NCBI GenBank assembly: GCA_963691705.1
Contig: OY829539.1
Span: 3,474,501-3,538,500, forward strand
Length of the DNA stretch: 64,000 bases
Source: Viola odorata
Taxonomy: Eukaryota > Streptophyta > Magnoliopsida > Malpighiales > Violaceae
Reading direction: 5' to 3'
Program-made: the position numbers and the translations under genes
The notes under the pieces: generated by a model
Databases searched by the model: none
The model's input: only the letters and a program-made list of their open reading frames with translations
Told to the model about the DNA's origin: nothing
Shown here: positions 46,554-57,779 of the stretch, one piece after another
Layout: each line of letters starts with the position of its first letter
Position numbering within the stretch: position 1 is the first letter of the stretch

Positions 46554-47288
46554 AAGCGACGAGCGTTCTCTACAGAGAAGGCGTCAGCTGTCGAGAAGGA
46601 GGTGATCAAACTCCTAGACGCTGGCTTCATCCGAGAAGTTCAGTACCCGACCTGGCTAGCCAACCCAGTTCTTGTCCCAAAGCCCAATGGAGATTGGCGC
46701 ATGTGTATCGATTTTACTGACTTAAATGATGCCTGTCCCAAAGACTGCTACCCTCTTCCTCGAATTGATCAGCTGGTCGATCAGACTGCGGGGTACGCCT
46801 ATCTAAGCTCTCTAGACGCCAACTCGGGATACCATCAAATCCCTATGGCCGTTGAAGATGAAGAAAAAAACATTTTCATTACCCCGAAAGCTACTTACTG
46901 TTATACGGCAATGCCATTTGGGCTGAAGAATGCTGGAGCCACCTTTCAACGAATGGCCAACAAAGTATTTGAAAAGCAAATTGGAAGAAACGTGGAAGCG
47001 TATGTTGACGATATACTGGTTAAGAGCCGAAGTTTCCAGGGCCACTTGAATGACTTGGAAGAAGTCTTCCGCGTGATGAGGAAATATCAAATGAAGTTGA
47101 ATCCCCATATATGCATGCTTGTGTTTCAGACGGGAAAATTTCTGGGCTATGTGGTTAGCCGGAAAGGCATCCAGCCCAACCCCTCAAAGATCAAAGCCAT
47201 CCAGGATATGATAACTCCTCGAACTGTCAAGGAGGTGCAAAGGTTGACGGAGCGCGTTACTGCCCTGGGGCGATTTATCTCTAAGTAA
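46554..47288 (+). pseudogene. Element C reverse transcriptase
   Basis: Palm and finger motifs in order: GFIREVQYPTWLANPVLVPK, WRMCIDFTDLNDACPKDCYP, LSSLDANSGYHQIPM, MPFGLKNAGATFQRMAN and the catalytic YVDDILVKS. It copies element RNA into DNA. It is bounded by two premature stops: TAG where CAG is expected at its left edge (46551), and TAA after GRFISK at the right. Confidence 0.93.
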
Positions 47289-48587
47289 GGCGAGAGATGT
47301 TTGCCCTTTTTTAAAGTCATACGTAAAAAAGCTCCTTTCGGGTGGACAGCGGAGTGCGAAGAAGCGTTCGCGGGCCTGAAAGCTTATTTATTGTCCGACC
47401 TGGTGCTAACAAGGCCCGAACCGGGCGATACTCTATACATATACCTCGGCATTGCAGACGAAGTGGTTAGTGCCATCCTCGTTCGAGACGACAACCATCT
47501 GCATCACCCTGTCTATTTTGCGAGTCACATCTTGAAAGATGTCGAGCTGCGATATGCTCGCATTGAAAAAATAGCGTTTGCACTAGTGCAGGCCATACGG
47601 AAAATGGACAGATACTTCCAAGCCCATCCCGTTGTCGTACTCACTGACCAGTCGTTGAAAAGGATATTCCGAAAGCTTGAGTCTTCAGGAAGGATGTTGA
47701 TTTGGGCCATCGAACTCGAGCAGTACGGATTGCGGTACAAAAACTGCCCCTCCGTGAAAGCCCAGGTCCTAGCAGACTTCATAGCTGAGTGTACCTTCAC
47801 AGAAGACCCATTAACGGACCTGCCGGAAGAGGAAAGAAAAGACCTGGACCTCCCATTCCTTGAAACCTACACTAACTTGTGGGTTATTCACGTGGATGGA
47901 GTCAAGAACCAGGAACTAGCGGGAGCCGGGATCTTCATGATCGGGCCACATGATATGCAGATACGGTACGCCATCAGAATACTGCAGTCGTTATCCAATA
48001 ACGCGGCGGAATATGAGGCGCTGCTAGCTGGTCTTAGAATAGGAAGAAACTTTTCCACCAAGGTCATACACGATACGGGAATGATGGGAGACTTGCAATT
48101 AAAAATTTGTGGAGATTCCAAACTGATAATAGACCAAGTCTTGTGACACTCTCAGGCTAGAGAGCCCATCATGGTTCAATACCTCGCTAAAGTGAAACGC
48201 GAATTATTGGAAATAAAGAAAAGCGGTATGCGGGTCAGCTTTGAGCATATTCCCCGAGAGGATAATGCTGAGGCTGATGGCCTGGTCAAACTCGCTGCAA
48301 ATCCAGATGCGTCCATACCCAAGGGTGTGTACTACCGAGAGATATCGGTTCCCTCCTTCATGGAAGAGCAAACGTTGCTTTGCGTGGAAGAGATTGAAAA
48401 TGACTGGCGAATCCCCGTGATAAAATACTTGAAATATGAGGAATTACCTGCGGATAACGCCGAGAGAAAGAAGGTGCTGAAACAGGCGGCAAGGTGTACA
48501 TATTACAACGGAGAGCTGATTCGGAGATGTTTCTCTCACCCAGCGGCCAAGTGTATAACAGAACAGGAAGGCCTTCACACCTTGTGA
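47289..48587 (+). pseudogene. Element C RNase H plus archaeal-type second RNase H
   Basis: The first domain is the usual RT-linked RNase H (GWTAECEEAFAGLKAYL, HPVYFASHILKDVELRYA, VVLTDQSLKRIF). A second RNase H follows with WVIHVDGVKNQELAGAGI, NNAAEYEALLAGL, ICGDSKLIIDQV and EDNAEADGLVKLA, giving the D-E-D-D set. Two RNase H domains are a hallmark of the Tat group. Stops at about 48146 and 48587 break the frame. Confidence 0.9.
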
Positions 48588-49640
48588 GAAATCCATGAAG
48601 GAATATGTGGTATGCACGCATCAGGCGGCACCTTAGCCGCGCAAGTCTTTAGGTCTAGATTTTACTGGCCTACCATTCGAAGAGACTGTCACAATTATGT
48701 ACAGACTTGTCAGAAGTGTCAGAAGTTCTCTAAGATTCCTCGACAACCCGCTACGGAGATTTCTGAGATGGTGGCTCTTTGTCCATTTGCGAAATGGGGG
48801 ATAGATATCCTAGGTCCGTTTCCAAAAGCAAGGTCTAAGCTAAAATTCGTGGTCGTGACAGTAGATTACTTCACGAAATGGGCAGAAGCGGATGCGGTGG
48901 CCAACATCACGATAGAAAAAATTTGGCGTTTCTTTAAACACCAAGTTATCATGTGGTTCGGCGTTCCCCGTGTGCTAGTCATCGATAATGGGATGTAGTT
49001 CACTAGCCAGTTCTTCAGAGATCAGTGCGCGAAATTTCAGATCGAACAGAGGTTCTCTTCCGTGGCTCACCCACAGACCAACGGTCAAGCAGAGGTGACG
49101 AACCGAAGCATTCTCACTGGCATAAAGAAAAACTTGGAAGGATCTAAAAAGAAATGGGCAGAAGAGCTGCCATATGTGATGTGGGTGTACCGCATGACCG
49201 TCAAAACTAGTACTGGAGAAACACCTTTCACATTGGCTTTTGGCACTGAGGCCGTCACGCCGGTAGAAATCGGTACTATGAGCCTGCGAGTGGCATACTT
49301 CAGGGAAGAAATGAATGAAGAGAGGCTACGGGCTAACCTCGACGCTTTACCAGAACGGCAGGAGGAAGCTCTTCTGAAAACGCTTCATTATAAGCAAAGG
49401 ATGACGCGTTATCACAATAGGCGCGTCAAAGAATGTCTGTTGAAAACAGGCGACTTGGTGCTTAGAGACAAACGAGCCGCCGGACAGCATATATGGAAAC
49501 TCAGCCCGAACTGGGACGACCCATACCATGTCACCCGCGTTATCGAAAAGGGAGCGTATCACCTGGAGAAACTTGATAGTACTCCCTTACCTAACTCTTG
49601 GAACGTAGCTCATTTGAAACTATACCATGCTAGAGTCTAA
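48588..49640 (+). pseudogene. Element C integrase
   Basis: The zinc-binding HHCC domain reads HEGICGMHASG then CQKCQKF. In the catalytic core, the first Asp is in WGIDILGPFPKA, the second in VIDNGM (the next codon, expected CAG, is TAG), and the Glu is in QTNGQAEVTNRS. The C-terminal GPY/F-like part (WKLSPNWDDPYHVTRV) ends NVAHLKLYHARV with no chromodomain. It would insert the DNA copy into the genome if intact. Confidence 0.92.
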
Positions 49641-49756
49641 TAAACTCTCTGCACCTTTTGTTAATCTCAGCCCTAACTTGTGCTAACGCTTGAATAGAGA
49701 ACATTCTCGTGTGTTTTGTGGCTGATTGTGTGTAGATAATAAAGGGTGCCAGGAGT

Positions 49757-50245
49757 GAAAAGTCTTATCCTTGTGACGGTCGGTCCTGATCAGACGGCTC
49801 ACTAAGTGAGGGCACGCCCTGGCATACCTAAAAACTAGTGTTGGGGGTGAAAAGTCCTATCCTCTTGGCAACTACGCTAACGCTGGTGGACCATTGAGAC
49901 GAGGCACGTCCCGACACCCTCGGGAGTGAAAAGTCCTATCCTTGTGGCAAACCGGGCTAACATAATGGCCCACTAAGACGAGGCACGTCCCGACATCTCT
50001 GAGAGTGAAAAGTCCTATCCTTGGTAATAACCGGTCTAGTGTAGACGGCTCACCAAGAAGAGGCATGCCCCAGAGAGATAGTAACTCCATCTTAGAAGTG
50101 AAAATCCTATCCTTGTGATAACCGGGCTAACACAGACGGCTCACTAAGTGAGGGCACGATTCTAGGATGCGAGGTCAACGCCTGAAAGTGAAAAACCTAG
50201 CCTTGTGACGGCCTTTCCTGATCCGACGGCTCACTAAGATGAGGC
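49757..50245 (+). repeat. Tandem array of six about 80-90-bp units after integrase
   Basis: Each unit starts GTGAAAAGTCCTATCCTTGT, continues GGGCTAACACAGACGGC and ends near TCACTAAGWGAGGCACG. Some units contain CTCACTAAGTGAG, a perfect inverted repeat with a three-base loop. Such arrays behind pol are known in Tat-group elements. Confidence 0.85.
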
Positions 50246-50961
50246 ACTTTCCAGGGCGACCGTTGAAAATGTGAAGAATCGCGAAGCAAGTAACCAGATG
50301 GGAAATCCCTAGTGAAGATAGCTGGTGGATAAAGCGATATGAGCGACATCGGCAATAACGACCCGAGCCGGAAGCGGGAAGGCTTGCACGGGTAACTATT
50401 GTCTATTAGTATATGTCATTTTTCTAATGACTTATAACTGAAAATGTGCAAAGATATTATTCATAAGATGAGGAGATTGATTCTCTTGCTATCGCGGCTA
50501 GGGAAACGTGAATTGAACGGTGCGTATATTATGTATACCTCTGGCGATATTCCCATGGTAAGGAGAACGTCAGAATCTATCTACGAGCCATCCCAAGCCA
50601 TTAGCCGAGAACGTCTGCGACGATACGATTATGAGCCATATATTGTGGGAAGCTGAAAGCGGTGGAAATCGCGTTTCCCTTCTATAAGTCTGTTATCTTG
50701 AAGGTTATCTACTGAGTGGTAGTCGAAATGCGCCTATAAAGGTCATGACGCGATATCTCCCAACGCACCCATCATCACAACTCGATAAGAAAAGGGAATT
50801 AGTATCAAGTGAAATCATGAAGCCGAATATATGGTTGTTCATAAATGCCCCGGAAGGATTACAAAAACAAAAGTCCAAAACTTTAAGGTTCAAGAGACAA
50901 GGACAAAAATGGACGACTCTTGAACAATAGACAAGGCGATAACGCTTGGCGTAGGCCGACT
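50246..50961 (+). other. Spacer between the array and the antisense genes of element C
   Basis: No domain recognised. It would contain the 3' UTR of the antisense gene ending at 50962. Confidence 0.4.
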
Positions 50962-53125
50962 CTACGAACTCCCCCGACTCTTGTAGCCCTTTGCCTTGGC
51001 TTGGCGGAAGCCCTCGTCTGTGAGATGCACGGAATTCTCCAGGAAAGCAGCAGAGAGGGCATCACTGCGGTACACCTCTTCCCCATGAATCTCTGAGAAG
51101 CAGTTGGCCATGATAGCGATAGTGTTCTCAACAAACCACATACACTTCTCTGCTGTCTCTTCCTCTAGTGTCGTTTTCTCTGCCAGCAAGGCTGTCTTTT
51201 CCTCTTCCAGCGCGACACTCCTGGTTTTCTCAGCGGACGCCTACTCTTGCGCCTCTCTCTGTTCCTTCCGTGCCATCGCCAAGTAAAGAGCTTGGAGCGC
51301 AATGAGTTTACCTGTGCATCCACGAATTGATAAAGGAAGGCCTCCCGCTCTTCGGGGGACGTTAATGCATAAGCGGCCAAAAGGGAAGAAACCTCGACGG
51401 AACTGTCGCCCCCGACAACCCCAAACCCGAAACTGCGTAGTTTGGCCAAGTTAACCTGATGAGTGACAGGACCAGATTCGCCCATCGAACTCAGGTCGGC
51501 CATGAGGTGAGGTGTGACCACTCCTTCCCCAAAGTGCCGAAGCATCGGACCGCCAGAAGGAATAAAAACCACGGTAGAGGGAGAGGAAGGTTGGTGAGAA
51601 GAAGTCCCCACATGAACCCCGAAGGAACCGTGAGGCGAGAAACCAGACAGATCTTCACTGAAACCCAAACCACTAAGGCCCCCGAGAAAATCAGAAGATT
51701 GATCCCTAGAAGCCACCGTGGAATCAACGGTGACGTTGTGTTCCTCCCCGGTATCAGCGTGACCCGTCAGCGGGCTCGAGCCCCCCGCGTCAGGCCGCGC
51801 CTTCTTCGCAGGATGAGCCAGTATGTGGCTCAAGTTCATACTATTTGAGGGGGAGGCGAGAGCGGGAGCAGTGGTAGTCCCCTGCAGAGAAAAATGCAGC
51901 CAGAGATAAGAAAATATGAGAAAACACAAAAGTCATATTAAAAGGTAGTGGGTGAGATAACACATTTAGGAAAAAAGCGTTTACCGCAGCGATATCGTTA
52001 ACAGGCGCTTCAGAGGAAGCTTCCGCGTCTGGAGACGGAGGAAGAGCGGCAACGCTTCTCGTCCTTTTCTTTTTCTTTCCTTTTGATGGAGCCCTAGATG
52101 AGGAGGCCTGAACAGGAAAGGCGGTAATAGACACGACAGGAACACCAAAGGAATAGTAGCAGATTCCTCACCAACTGGGGAAGACGACACCTGAACGAGA
52201 CTCGCGGTAGCAACAGGCGGTACAGTCGAATTAACTGTGGCCATAGCAGCGGTAGCGGCAGCAATAGCTTCTCCTTTTTTCCCTCCTTTGTTGAACCCTT
52301 CTTAGCCGTTTCCTGACGCTCTCGGGCTTCCGGTCGGGGTCGATCGCTGCATAATCACGAGATAATGTTAGCATTAGTACAGACTATGACAAAGAAGAAA
52401 ACAACGCAACACTCACGTCTGATGCAAGTTTGGATGTCCATCTCACACGCCAAGTTGCGAGTATGAACGCTGATTTCCAGCTGAAGTAGTTTGTCCAACT
52501 AGCCTTGCTCGAGCTGGCGAAGTGCCCCCCACCGACCCCAGGCACTATCCTTGACGTCTTGATTAAAACCAGATCGCCACCAAGGGTCTGGCTGATCAGG
52601 AATCTCAATAACAAAAAATTCCTTTTTCCAATCTTCAATGGAAGACTCAAGATGAAGGAGCTTCCAGGTGAAGTTCTTAAGAGAGTCATCGTCATAACGG
52701 GGCGATATCGCTATCACACCCCGACGACTGTACAGTTTGAAAAGAGACTTAAGCAGCAAAAAGGGAGGAGAGTTAATCCCTTTATACTTGCAAAGCAGAA
52801 AAGCATAAACACAACAATATACATTTAGGGTTAACTGAATAGGATTCAGATCAAGAGCAGTAAGCAACTGTTTCACAAAGGAATCAACAGGAAACCAGAA
52901 ACCGTAGTGAAACATCTGAGCATATAGAACCCTACGATTACCGGTCAAAACGCTGTTCAGGCGTAATGATTCAGGGGCAACGGAGACCGTATAACCCTCC
53001 GGAATATTAGCATGATGATCGGCTAGATGCTCATTAAGAGCGGTTAAAGAAGTAATGCTATTGGGGGTGTTCTCAATATTTTCCTCGTCAAGGGATTTAG
53101 ACCCAGAACGACGAGTCCTAGTCAT
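50962..53125 (-). pseudogene. Antisense gene 1 of element C: Transposase_28-like domain plus coiled coil
   Basis: Three exons inferred: 53125-52417, 52346-51985 and 51881-50962, with GTGAGT and GTAAAC donors and TGCAG acceptors. Exon 1 begins MTRTRRSGSKSLDEENIEN and holds the domain often annotated as putative gypsy-type transposon (Transposase_28): GYTVSVAPESLRL, YAQMFHYGFWFPVDSFVKQL, YAFLLCKYKGI, SIEDWKKEFFVIEIP. Exon 2 is lysine- and proline-rich, with frame breaks. Exon 3 is low-complexity, then a coiled coil (EEEKTALLAEKTTLEEETAE) and a conserved-looking tail ending KAKGYKSRGSS. Stops after LRQLEQG and REAQE and frameshifts show decay. Function unknown; it is not a DDE transposase as far as I can see. 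Confidence 0.75.
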
Positions 53126-53785
53126 AGCAGAAATAAAGGCTAAAAGGATGAAGAAGACGGCAGGGGCAAACGAGAAATACCTTTCTAAGGAGAGGAACTC
53201 TGAGCGCCCAGACGATGAAAATGAGAAAGAGAAGCCGATTCAGAAGAATATGGAAAGAGTAAAATGACAAAAGTGGAAAAAAGAAACAAATGTTAGGTTT
53301 TATAGTCGCAAAAGTCAAGTAAAATGACTGTTGTAACAATCGTCACGGTGTCTCAAGGAACAGGCGTAAGTAATGAGTACGATTCTTGAAAAGTGAGAAG
53401 GCGCTTTGATCTCACCAATTCCTAGGGCACGCTAACCCTTGGCGCCCTTACAAGTTGACACGCGTCTTTTGGATCATCATGACTCCTCTTTTGCATTAAT
53501 GAGGAAATCCTGAGCATTAAATGCTCTGAAAAGAAGAATCAATTTCGAAACAAGATAGACGCAATGGCGCGATGATGTGACGACTGAGATAACGCGACTT
53601 GGCGATAATCGAATTAGTGGCTGACAAGAAAACGTAGAAAAGTGGAATAAAGATTATTTATTCAAGGAAAAATTACAAACAACAATACGGGGAAAGCGTC
53701 ATCAATTATTACAAACTGAATCAAGCCAATGGTCAGTAAGAGAAATGCAAGAAATGAAGTCCTCTCTGGCGCCAACCCTGTCTGA

Positions 53786-55789
53786 TCATGGGAACGCCTT
53801 AGTTATCTTTGGAGAAACCTTCGCCAAGTCCGCATCTCGGGCCGATATCACTTCACGAAGAAAAGAGTTTCTTTTGTCAGCTGCCGTCAACTCAACCTTA
53901 GCCACCGCCAATTTCACTTCTAAAAGTTCTGTTTTGGCCTTCCCCTTTGATTTTTCCCTCACAAGCTCGGCGCGACAATCGTCCAGTGCTGCCCGGGTAC
54001 GACTTTGAAGCTGAGTCAACTCCGTCACCTTGGACAGGGCGGCATCTAACTGCTCTTTTAAGCAGGGGGAACCTCGAAGTTTGTCACCATGGGCGCCCAG
54101 AAAATAATGCATTTCGCGAAATCTGGCAAGAGCGTTATTCAGAACTCGCGCACGTTGGATATCAGGGAGAAGACGCAGTAATTCCTCCTTGGCTTTGGGA
54201 GAGCCAAATATCTCACCCACCAAAGAGCCTACCGGCTGGTCTCACGATTGCGGGTCCGATATCTCCAAAGCGCGAAGCCCGTGAGTACCAAAGGTGGACA
54301 GATCTAGGCGGTAAGAAGAGACTCCCACTCGGGAGTCCGAAGGAGAAAGGTTGGAGACAAAAGGAGGAGAGCAACTTTCCACGGAATCACCGAGGCTAGA
54401 AATGGATGTGACGAGTAATGGTTGAGGGCTCCTTGGTGAAGGAAAAGAAGGAATGCTCAAGTCGGGAGGCGGCACGACAATGTCAGGAATATAAGAGGAA
54501 ATGGGAGAGTCAGGAACGTCCATAGGTGGAGCTGAGTCGGGCATCAATGGGTTTTCAGCGACCTCGGAGGGAATGACCACTGATGCCTCAGTAAACTTTG
54601 TCGCTCGAGAAGTAGTCGCCATGGTAGAAGGGTCGACGCTTGTGAACGGGACTTCATCGGCTTTCTTCAAAAATTCTAGCAGCTTGAGCGGTTTTCTCAA
54701 CTCTAAGTTTTTTTCCGCTGCGCCATGGAAGCATGGAGAAGCCCAAGGTCCATGTCCTCGTTGTCGCTCTCAGCTATCTTCATTTCGGGTTGACCCGTGG
54801 TCGTTCTCTTGCTTCGATCCGGTAGCCAATTGTTGAGAAAACTAGAGGCCCGAGCGGGAATATCGCGCCCTCTCGCGGCAACTGTCTTAGTCCTCCTCTT
54901 TTTTGGCGAAGCGGCTTGATGACTGGAACTTTCGGGCGGGGGAGAGGCCGGTAGCGTTTGAAGCGGTGTTACATTTAAAGGAGCGACATCCATGCCAGGC
55001 GGCCGGTCTTCAGTATCGTCTGCCACCAAAACATGTTAGAGTAGTGAGCAAGTCGGAATGATAACACAAAAATAGGAACTCACCTATAGTACACTCCGTC
55101 ATAAGCCGGTACAGGGCAAATTCTCGGATACGGAAAGAGGAATTCATGTCTAGCAAGGTGACGGCCTGATGTAACTCTTCCCTAGACAACACTGCTGGGT
55201 TTACCCAAATAAAATCGACAAGCCCGCGGTTAAAACCCCTAGGCCAAGGGCGGAAAGGAAGACTAACAATAAAGAAGCCACTTTTCCAATCCTCTACAGT
55301 CCCCTCGTAGCCCTTGAACCTCTGCCAGAATGACTGTATGAATGCGTCATTCCATCTCAGAGCGATATCGACCAAACAGTTGCGACACTTGAAACTAAAA
55401 AATTTGCAGAATAAATTGACAGACGGAGTAAGTATGCCCTGCAGTTCGCAAGCGCGAAGAAAGGCATAAATTCCGCACCAAGAGGAAGGGGTTATCTGAG
55501 CTGGGTCGATATCATACTGACGCAGCAACTTCTTTACAGACTCATGAATGGGAAAGCGAAATCCATAAAGGAACATCTTAAAATAGACCATCCTATCACT
55601 CTTGGACAAGGGGTCATGAAGCCGTTGACCCGCCTCAGGAATCCTAACGGAAAAACCAGGAGGAAAGGTGATACCCTGACCCTCCAACGCAGCCTTCAGA
55701 ACCGCGTCGCAAGTAAAGATACTGGGTGTTCTCTCGATCTCTGGATCTATAGGCATCTGAAGACCCCTAGGGTCCCTAGTTATGCGCAT
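53786..55789 (-). pseudogene. Antisense gene 2 of element C: second Transposase_28-like gene
   Basis: Two exons inferred: 55789-55084 (donor ATAG|GTGAG) and 55019-53786 (acceptor GGCAG). Exon 1 from ATG 55789 encodes FPPGFSVRIPEAGQRLHDPL, MVYFKMFLYGFRFPIHESVK, IYAFLRACELQGI, EDWKSGFFIVSLPFRPWPRG. Its intron falls at the same place as in antisense gene 1, so the two are paralogues. Exon 2 is proline/serine-rich, then a coiled coil (LKEQLDAALSKVTELTQLQS). Lesions: one-base change in an A run near 54703 and an in-frame TGA near 54240. It is better preserved than its neighbour. Confidence 0.8.
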
Positions 55790-56321
55790 AATGAACCAAT
55801 AAGAAGAAAATCTGAGGAAAATGGAGCAAAAATACCTGGAACAAGAAGGCAGTATGTAGGCCGCCGGCGTCGATGAGCGGTTGAAGAAGGTTTCTTCGAA
55901 TAAAAGAAGAAGCAAAAGAGAGAGAATGATGAGAGAGAATTTCAAAGCGCGAGCAAAAGTGTTAAAAGAAAACAGTGGTTCCCTTTTAAAGGTTGACCTG
56001 AGTACCCAACAACCTGTGAAAATGAGACGCGTGCAAATAGAAAGTGACACGTGGAAAAACCGTATAAGGATACTTATGACTAAGCATTTATATTCTCGAA
56101 GAAAAACAGCCACTGACTAGAAGCTGACAAAATGGTCACATCAAGCGGCAGCTCGCTTCTCAGCGATAACTACCTAAGGACAGAAGGAGTTAACGCAGAA
56201 AGGCGACCGAGGAAAGGAGAAAAATAAAAAGCGTAATTTTATTCCATCAAGGTCGTACGACATCTACAAAAAGGCACGATACATAAGACTAATCATCAGG
56301 CCAATAGGAAGGCCAGTACCA

Positions 56322-56711
56322 TTATTCCTCATCCGAAGACGGAAATTCCTCAGCAATGGGCGGGAAAGGTTCTTCGGTGTGCCTCGTCTGACCCAGTTTT
56401 AGTGAACTTGGTTCCCCTTTGGTAGTAGGGGCCGCGATGCCAGCACCGATACCGTTGGCGGAACCCCTCTCCATAGAGCTACTGACGTGAGGAGACAAAA
56501 TGTCACCATTCTGAACAGGTGGGGCATAAACGAGTGTAGACGGGTCGGCCATCTTCAAAGTCCTTCTTTTCCTCGACCTCTTATGACTTTTACGGCGAAG
56601 AAGTCACCCCTTCAGGCATGAGGGTGAAGGAGGATTCTCAGAATCCGGTGAGGTTGGAGGAGTTGGGGGAGAGCCGCGTTCTGCAAGGTCTAAAGAGTAT
56701 GAATCGGCCAT
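56322..56711 (-). pseudogene. Antisense ORF 3 of element C: small Pro/Ser-rich protein with basic cluster
   Basis: Reads from ATG 56711 as MADSYSLDLAERGSPPTPPT and continues through one in-frame TGA. Then comes RRKSHKRSRKRR, which looks like a nuclear localisation signal, and an acidic end (EEFPSSDEE). It would be 129 codons if the TGA were sense. Alternatively a shorter product could start at ATG 56552. No family recognised. Confidence 0.45.
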
Positions 56712-57191
56712 GAAATTGCAAGTGATTCTAACAAGAAAGCGTGAGGAAAGAGATGAATAGAAAAAGGGAGAGAAAATCCCATTAAATAGCTAGGGAGGAG
56801 GTGCTTTTCCATCTTCCCGCACAATTTTTGAGAAAATTGGTGCGTTTCGAAAGTGGGTTATATTCCAGCATTGAATCCTGTAATCATACCTATTGGAAGA
56901 TCTCCTTGATCGATAAGCACCAAAAAACCGCCCAATCAGTTGATACTGAAGAGGCGGCGCAAAATTAATGCAGAACGGTTCGCGAGGATAACTGCAACCA
57001 AAGTCTAACCGAGGAAGGACTCATTTTCAGTTGGGCTGATGTGGCAACCAACTGAAATCTTAACGGACACATGGCAAAAAGAAACGGCGACTCCCATAAA
57101 GAAAAGCATTTTATTTATTCATTTATGGCCTAACGGCCTGGGCCTACATTTATACAAAGAAAAGAAAAGGTAGAACGACGACTGTCGATAG

Positions 57192-57575
57192 TCAAGCCTG
57201 GGATCCAGCATCATCATCCTCTGGCAGTGTAGGGACCTCCCTCAAAGTGTCCGCCACGGAGGTCAGTCCGGCAGAAGAAACTCTCATGCCCTTCAAGCAG
57301 CAGTTCAGCAGATCCTTCCTGTGCTGCAGCATGGTGATCACCACCTCAATGTGGGAGACAGCAACAACCAACTTGGACACGCACTCTAAAGGACTGAAAT
57401 CCTCCAGAGAAGCCGCACCAAGCCTGGACCGAAGGGGAGTCAGCATTCCTTGAAGCTCCAGAACGTCCTCGGATGTCTTGATCAGTATATTTTCCAAAAA
57501 ACCAACATCACCGTCGTTGAGGTTCTTCAGGGTGTGAATTTTGGAGATCAGAAAATTCTTGGTAAGACTGTCCAT
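57192..57575 (-). CDS. Antisense ORF 4 of element C: 127-residue helical protein
   Basis: Intact frame from ATG 57575: MDSLTKNFLISKIHTLKNLN, then helices with LVVAVSHIEVVITMLQHRKD, ending PEDDDAGSQA. It is not recognised. It is the first antisense gene read from the 3' LTR, 205 bp from the LTR edge, so an antisense promoter may lie in that gap or the LTR. Intact while its neighbours are broken, though it is also the shortest target. Confidence 0.5.
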   Translation of the reverse strand: MDSLTKNFLISKIHTLKNLNDGDVGFLENILIKTSEDVLELQGMLTPLRSRLGAASLEDFSPLECVSKLVVAVSHIEVVITMLQHRKDLLNCCLKGMRVSSAGLTSVADTLREVPTLPEDDDAGSQA

Positions 57576-57779
57576 GATGCAAATACAGAGAAGAAATGCT
57601 AAAAAGATGCGTAACTGGTGCAAAGGAAATTCAAATTTATAAGTCTCAAGAAAAGGCGATAAAAGATGTGCTTCTCGAGGACCGAGCCACCCGATATCGC
57701 ACGTGTCGACAGGCAATCTGAATGGAAGCTAAAATGATAGCCCTTGGTAAACACCCGGGCTCGTTTTTAGTTGGGCTTA

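Noticed and set aside
53947..54399. Plus-strand frame of 150 codons in element C
   Set aside because: It lies opposite the coiled-coil exon of antisense gene 2 and shows no domain or start context.
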